DNA of 23,821 bases from an uncultured Sutterella sp. Its GTDB lineage: Bacteria > Pseudomonadota > Gammaproteobacteria > Burkholderiales > Burkholderiaceae_F. Positions 20,645 through 23,821 of this stretch are shown piece after piece; the stretch's first letter is position 1, and each line of letters opens with the position of its first letter. A program made the translations under genes and the position numbers. A model generated the notes under the pieces. The model had not been told where the DNA came from. It searched no databases and saw nothing but the letters and a program-made list of their open reading frames with translations. The stretch spans positions 1-23,821 of the forward strand of contig CAAECY010000166.1 in the NCBI GenBank assembly GCA_900754475.1, written 5' to 3'.

Positions 20645-21943
20645 TTACTTCGCTTCCGGGCGGAGAACTTCAAGGCCGCCCATGTAGGGACGGAGCACTT
20701 CGGGGACCGTCACGGAGCCGTCGGCGTTCTGATAGTTTTCGAGCACCGCGACGAGCGTGCGGCCCACGGCGAGGCCCGAGCCGTTCAGGGTGTGGACGTA
20801 ACGCGTGCGACCTTCTTCGTCCTTGAAGCGCGTGCCCATGCGGCGGGCCTGGAAGTCTTCGCAGTTCGAGCAGGAGCTGATTTCGCGGTACGTGTTCTGA
20901 GCGGGAAGCCACACTTCGAGGTCGTAGGTCTTCGCAGCGGAGAAACCCATGTCGCCCGTCGAAAGGGCAACCACGCGGTAGGGAAGGCCGAGCTTCTGGA
21001 GGATCCCTTCGGCGTTGGCCGTCATCTGTTCGAGGTGGGCGTAGGAGCGTTCCGGACGCACGATGCGAACCATTTCGACCTTGTCGAACTGGTGCTGACG
21101 GATCATGCCGCGCGTGTCGCGACCGTAGGCGCCGGCTTCGGAACGGAAGCAGGGCGTGTGGGCCGTGACGAGGATCGGGAGTTCGGAAGCCTTCAGCATG
21201 CGGCCCGAGACCTGGTTCGTGAGCGTCACTTCGGCGGTCGGAACGAGGTACATCTGTTCGCCGTCGCCTTCGGCGCCGCCCTTCTTCGCGGCGAAGAGGT
21301 CTTCTTCGAACTTCGGGAGCTGGCCCGTGCCGCGCATCGTCGAGGCGGTCACGATGTAGGGGGTGTAGCACTCGGTGTAGCCGTTTTCCTGCGTGTGCGT
21401 ATTCAGCATGAACTGAGCGAGCGCACGGTGGAGGCGCGCGACCTGACCGCGCATGAAGCAAAAGCGCGAGCCCGAGAGCTTGGCGGCCGTGTCGAAGTCG
21501 AGACCGAGGGGACCGCCCACGTCGACGTGGTCCTTCACCTCGAAGTCGAACGTGCGGGGGGTGCCCCAGCGACGCACTTCGACGTTTTCGCTTTCGTCCT
21601 TGCCGACGGGGACGGACTCGTGCGGAAGGTTCGGCACGCGAAGCATCATCGCTTCGAGCTTCGTGCGGATTTCGTCGAGCTTCGTTTCGAGGGCGGAGAG
21701 CTCTTCGGGGATGCGGCCCGCTTCGGCCATCAGAGCGGAGGCGTCTTCACCGGACTTCTTCGCGAGGCCGATTTGCTTGGAGAGCGTGTTGCGCTTGGCC
21801 TGGAGTTCTTCGGTCTTCGTTTGAACGGACTTGCGCTCCGCTTCAAGAGCATTGAATTCCGCCTCGGGGAAATCGAAATTGCGGGTCTTGAGACGAGCCA
21901 CGACCTCCGGAAGGTTCTTTCGGAGCAGCGCGATGTCGAGCAT
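20645..21943 (-). CDS. serS: Seryl-tRNA synthetase
   Basis: This 432-residue class II synthetase charges tRNA-Ser. The N-terminal helical hairpin (about 27-100) is the coiled-coil arm that grips the long variable arm of tRNA-Ser. The serine and ATP sites are clear: TAEVTLTN (about 236-243), motif 2 (CFRSEAGAYGRDTRGMIRQHQF, about 265-286), EISSCSNCEDFQARR (about 354-368), and motif 3 (NGSGLAVGRTLVAVLENYQ, about 387-405). I start at the ATG at 21943, where the family's MLDIALLR begins; AGGA lies eight bases upstream. The frame is open for 36 more codons, but these cross a strong inverted repeat. It sits between rarA and a tRNA-Ser gene, all on the - strand. Confidence 0.97.
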   Translation of the reverse strand: MLDIALLRKNLPEVVARLKTRNFDFPEAEFNALEAERKSVQTKTEELQAKRNTLSKQIGLAKKSGEDASALMAEAGRIPEELSALETKLDEIRTKLEAMMLRVPNLPHESVPVGKDESENVEVRRWGTPRTFDFEVKDHVDVGGPLGLDFDTAAKLSGSRFCFMRGQVARLHRALAQFMLNTHTQENGYTECYTPYIVTASTMRGTGQLPKFEEDLFAAKKGGAEGDGEQMYLVPTAEVTLTNQVSGRMLKASELPILVTAHTPCFRSEAGAYGRDTRGMIRQHQFDKVEMVRIVRPERSYAHLEQMTANAEGILQKLGLPYRVVALSTGDMGFSAAKTYDLEVWLPAQNTYREISSCSNCEDFQARRMGTRFKDEEGRTRYVHTLNGSGLAVGRTLVAVLENYQNADGSVTVPEVLRPYMGGLEVLRPEAK

Positions 21944-22134
21944 GGTGAAGTGTCCTATGTAGTAAATGCTGAAACGGCACGCCTCGGTCGGGGGGCGTGC
22001 CGTCCGATTGGGGAAAAGCGGACGCTCGGGGCGCTCGGGGGAGAAACTCAACCCCGCACGCGGAGCGCGATTTCATATTTTCGCATTTTTGCGCGTCGCT
22101 CGCGCAGACGCGCCGTCAAACTGCGGGAAGCTCC
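21944..22134 (-). other. rarA-serS gap with inverted and tandem repeats
   Basis: No gene is seen in these 191 bases. ACGGCACGCC (21974-21983) is perfectly inverted at 21994-22003; on the - strand only TTTCAGCATTT follows, so termination would be weak. CGCTCGGGG is tandemly repeated at 22023-22031 and 22032-22040. An AT-rich TTTCATATTTTCGCATTTTTG segment starts at about 22071. The serS promoter probably lies here but cannot be assigned. Confidence 0.5.
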
Positions 22135-23586
22135 TCAGCTCTCACGTCGCCGGCCGCGCCCCGCCTTCCGAGCCTCTTCGTTGAGGGCCTCAAGGCGCGC
22201 GAGCTTTTCGGCAATGCGCACTTCGAGCCCCCGATCCGTCGGGTGGTACCATTTGCGCCCTTCGAGCCCTTCGGGAAGGTAGATTTCCCCCGCGGCAAAG
22301 GCGCCGGGTTCGTCGTGCGCGTAGCGGTACCCCTCGTGGTAGCCGAGCTCCTTCATGAGTTTCGTGGGGGCGTTCCGAAGGTGCATGGGGACGGCACGCG
22401 ACCCGTCCTCTTTCACGAAAGCGCGAAGCTCGTTGTAGGCCTTGTAGACCGCATTGCTCTTCGGAGCGCACGCAAGGTACACGACGGCCTGCGCGAGGGC
22501 GAGCTCCCCTTCGGGGCTCCCGAGCCGCTCGTAGATTTCCGCAGCCTCCACGGCAAGCTCCGTCGCACGCGGGTCCGCAAGCGAAATGTCTTCGATCGCC
22601 ATCCGAACGACGCGACGCGCGATGTAGCGCGGATCGCACCCGCCGTCGAGCATGCGCACCATCCAGTAAAGCGCCGCATCGGGGTCGCTCCCGCGCACGG
22701 ACTTGTGCATGGCGCTGATCTGGTCGTAGAAGTTGTCGCCCCCCTTGTCAAAGCGCCGCAAGGTCGCGGGAAGCGTCTTACGGAGAAACGCCGCATCGAT
22801 TTCGGGCACGTGCCGCTCGCGCGCCATCGTACCCGCGACGTCGACCGCATTGAGCAACCGTCGGGCGTCCCCGTCCGCAAGCGTCACGAGAATGCGCTTC
22901 GCTTCGTCGGTCCACACCGTATCGGGAAATTCGCGGGAAAGCGCGCGTTCCAGAAGTTCGAGCGCTTCGTCCTCCTTAAGGCTTTCGAGCGTATAGACGG
23001 TCGCGCGGCTCAAAAGCGCGCTCACCACTTCAAACGACGGGTTTTCGGTCGTCGCACCCACGAAGATGAAAAGACCCGATTCGACGTGGGGAAGGAACGC
23101 GTCCTGCTGGCTCTTGCTGAAGCGGTGCACTTCGTCGACAAAGAGAAGCGTGGGCTTCCCCGAGAGCGCCATCGTGTTGCGGGCCGTTTCGACCGCATCG
23201 CGGATTTCCTTCACGCCCCCGAGAACGGCGGAAATGGCGATGAAGGGAAGGTCGAACGCTCCTGCCATCAGGCGGGCCAAGGTTGTCTTCCCGACCCCGG
23301 GCGGTCCCCAGAGAATCATCGAGTGCGGACGGTGATTTTCAAAGGCAACGCGCAAAGGGGCACCCGGCCCGATCAAGTGCTTCTGCCCCACCACTTCGTC
23401 GAGGGTCTTCGGGCGCAGGCGCTCCGCAAGAGGCGCAAGCATGGGGGCGGCGCCGGAAGCCGCAGCTCCCGAACGTCGTTGGGAAGCCTTCGAGCCCCCG
23501 GCTCCCTTTTCCTCTTTCGCTTTGGCGGATACGGGCGGTTCGAACGCACCGAGCGTACCGCCGAAAAGATCGTCGCTGTCCTTCAT
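22135..23586 (-). CDS. rarA: Replication-associated recombination ATPase RarA (MgsA)
   Basis: This 483-residue AAA+ ATPase acts at stalled replication forks, binding SSB and DNA ends. After a low-complexity linker, LAPLAERLRPKTLDEVVGQKHL opens the AAA+ domain. Walker A is GPPGVGKTT (about 94-102 from this start), Walker B LLFVDEVHRF (about 147-156) and sensor 1 GATTEN. The C-terminal part (NFYDQISAMHKSVRGSDPDAALYW, MPEGLEGRKWYHP-like end) is the RarA-specific tetramerisation region. The start is ambiguous between the ATG at 23586 and a GTG immediately before it at 23589; GAGGGG is nine or six bases upstream respectively. The N terminus is about 40-45 residues longer than in Escherichia coli RarA (447). 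Confidence 0.95.
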   Translation of the reverse strand: MKDSDDLFGGTLGAFEPPVSAKAKEEKGAGGSKASQRRSGAAASGAAPMLAPLAERLRPKTLDEVVGQKHLIGPGAPLRVAFENHRPHSMILWGPPGVGKTTLARLMAGAFDLPFIAISAVLGGVKEIRDAVETARNTMALSGKPTLLFVDEVHRFSKSQQDAFLPHVESGLFIFVGATTENPSFEVVSALLSRATVYTLESLKEDEALELLERALSREFPDTVWTDEAKRILVTLADGDARRLLNAVDVAGTMARERHVPEIDAAFLRKTLPATLRRFDKGGDNFYDQISAMHKSVRGSDPDAALYWMVRMLDGGCDPRYIARRVVRMAIEDISLADPRATELAVEAAEIYERLGSPEGELALAQAVVYLACAPKSNAVYKAYNELRAFVKEDGSRAVPMHLRNAPTKLMKELGYHEGYRYAHDEPGAFAAGEIYLPEGLEGRKWYHPTDRGLEVRIAEKLARLEALNEEARKAGRGRRRES

Positions 23587-23593
23587 CACCTGC

Positions 23594-23614
23594 GGCCCCT
23601 CGTGCTTCGGGGCC
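23594..23614 (-). promoter_or_regulatory. Hairpin covering the rarA ribosome binding site
   Basis: GGCCCC (23594-23599) pairs with GGGGCC (23609-23614) around a nine-base loop. The GAGGGG Shine-Dalgarno of rarA lies in the 3' arm on the - strand, so the fold would hide it. Confidence 0.45.
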
Positions 23615-23695
23615 CTCTCCTCTCGCTACTCAAAACTTCGACCGGCCGTCCCGTCGTCGGGGGACCTGCGGTGCACCAAGAATACACGATCCAAA

Positions 23696-23728
23696 ACAAA
23701 AACCCCCGGCACCGAAGTACCGAGGGTT
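23696..23728 (-). terminator. Intrinsic terminator of the rRNA operon
   Basis: A 12-bp stem (23717-23728 with 23701-23712, including G-U pairs) is closed by a TTCG tetraloop (- strand) and followed by TTTTTGTTTTGG. It begins about 14 bases after the 5S 3' end. Confidence 0.92.
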
Positions 23729-23741
23729 CTTGAATGGGGGA

Positions 23742-23821
23742 GTCTGGCGATGTTCTACTTTCACCGGAAATACAACCGACTATCATCGACGCTAAGGCGT
23801 TTCACTGTCCTGTTCGGAATG
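23742..23821 (-). rRNA. rrf: 5S ribosomal RNA, 3' part (cut by window edge)
   Basis: On the - strand the sequence CATTCCGAACAGGACAGTGA, then AACGCCTTAGCG, CGATGATAGT and a final GCCAGACT matches the loop B to 3' end part of bacterial 5S rRNA (compare CCGAACTCAGAAGTGAAACGCC in Escherichia coli). About 80 bases are present; the 5' third lies beyond the window. It is followed by a strong terminator, so an rrn operon reads into the window from the right. The exact 3' base is estimated. Confidence 0.93.

Noticed and set aside
1..23821. CRISPR array or toxin-antitoxin pair
   Set aside because: No regularly spaced repeats with unique spacers of 25-40 bases exist; all repeats are 8-11 bp tandem units. 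No pair of small adjacent genes resembling a toxin-antitoxin module was found.

Overview
The window joins two kinds of DNA. Positions 1 to about 1860 are AT-rich and Firmicutes-like: they are the xis-int end of a Tn916-family integrative conjugative element (ICE), whose body lies off the left edge. From about 1870 to the end the DNA is GC-rich, with strong G/C third positions. Its gene orders (scpB-rluB-rimP-nusA-infB-rbfA-truB-typA, and 5S-rarA-serS-tRNA-Ser) are the ones I associate with Burkholderiales. An anaerobic DcuC-type carrier beside a fumarase-superfamily lyase, plus a gut-type Tn916-family ICE, make a gut Sutterellaceae-like betaproteobacterium the best guess. The genus is inference.

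Layout: (1) 1-1860, ICE end: a structured non-coding segment, xis, an int promoter, int, Int arm-type repeats and the probable element terminus. (2) 1924-3183, an unrecognised lipoprotein gene on the + strand, then terminators and a 9-bp tandem repeat. (3) 3484-7549, a cassette of a dcuC-like carrier and an argininosuccinate-lyase-like enzyme on the - strand, with a divergent LysR regulator; the gap between lyase and regulator carries palindromic candidate operators. (4) 7703-12481, - strand: dusA, a ychJ-like gene, typA, truB and rbfA. (5) 12666-20132, - strand: infB, nusA, rimP, rluB and scpB. The 514-base gap upstream of rimP holds a candidate promoter and a strong intrinsic terminator in leader position. 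(6) 20326-23821, - strand: tRNA-Ser(CGA), serS, rarA, and the 3' part of a 5S rRNA gene with its terminator.

Most host genes are core information processing: transcription elongation (NusA), initiation (IF2), 30S maturation (RimP, RbfA), rRNA and tRNA modification (RluB, TruB, DusA), a ribosome-associated GTPase (TypA), seryl-tRNA charging and replication repair. Two accessory parts stand out. One is the ICE, an apparent cross-phylum acquisition inserted about 60 bases upstream of the lipoprotein gene. The other is the LysR/lyase/DcuC cassette, which may release fumarate from an unknown N-succinyl-type substrate and exchange C4-dicarboxylates across the membrane. Short 8-11 bp tandem repeats recur in the host intergenic gaps.
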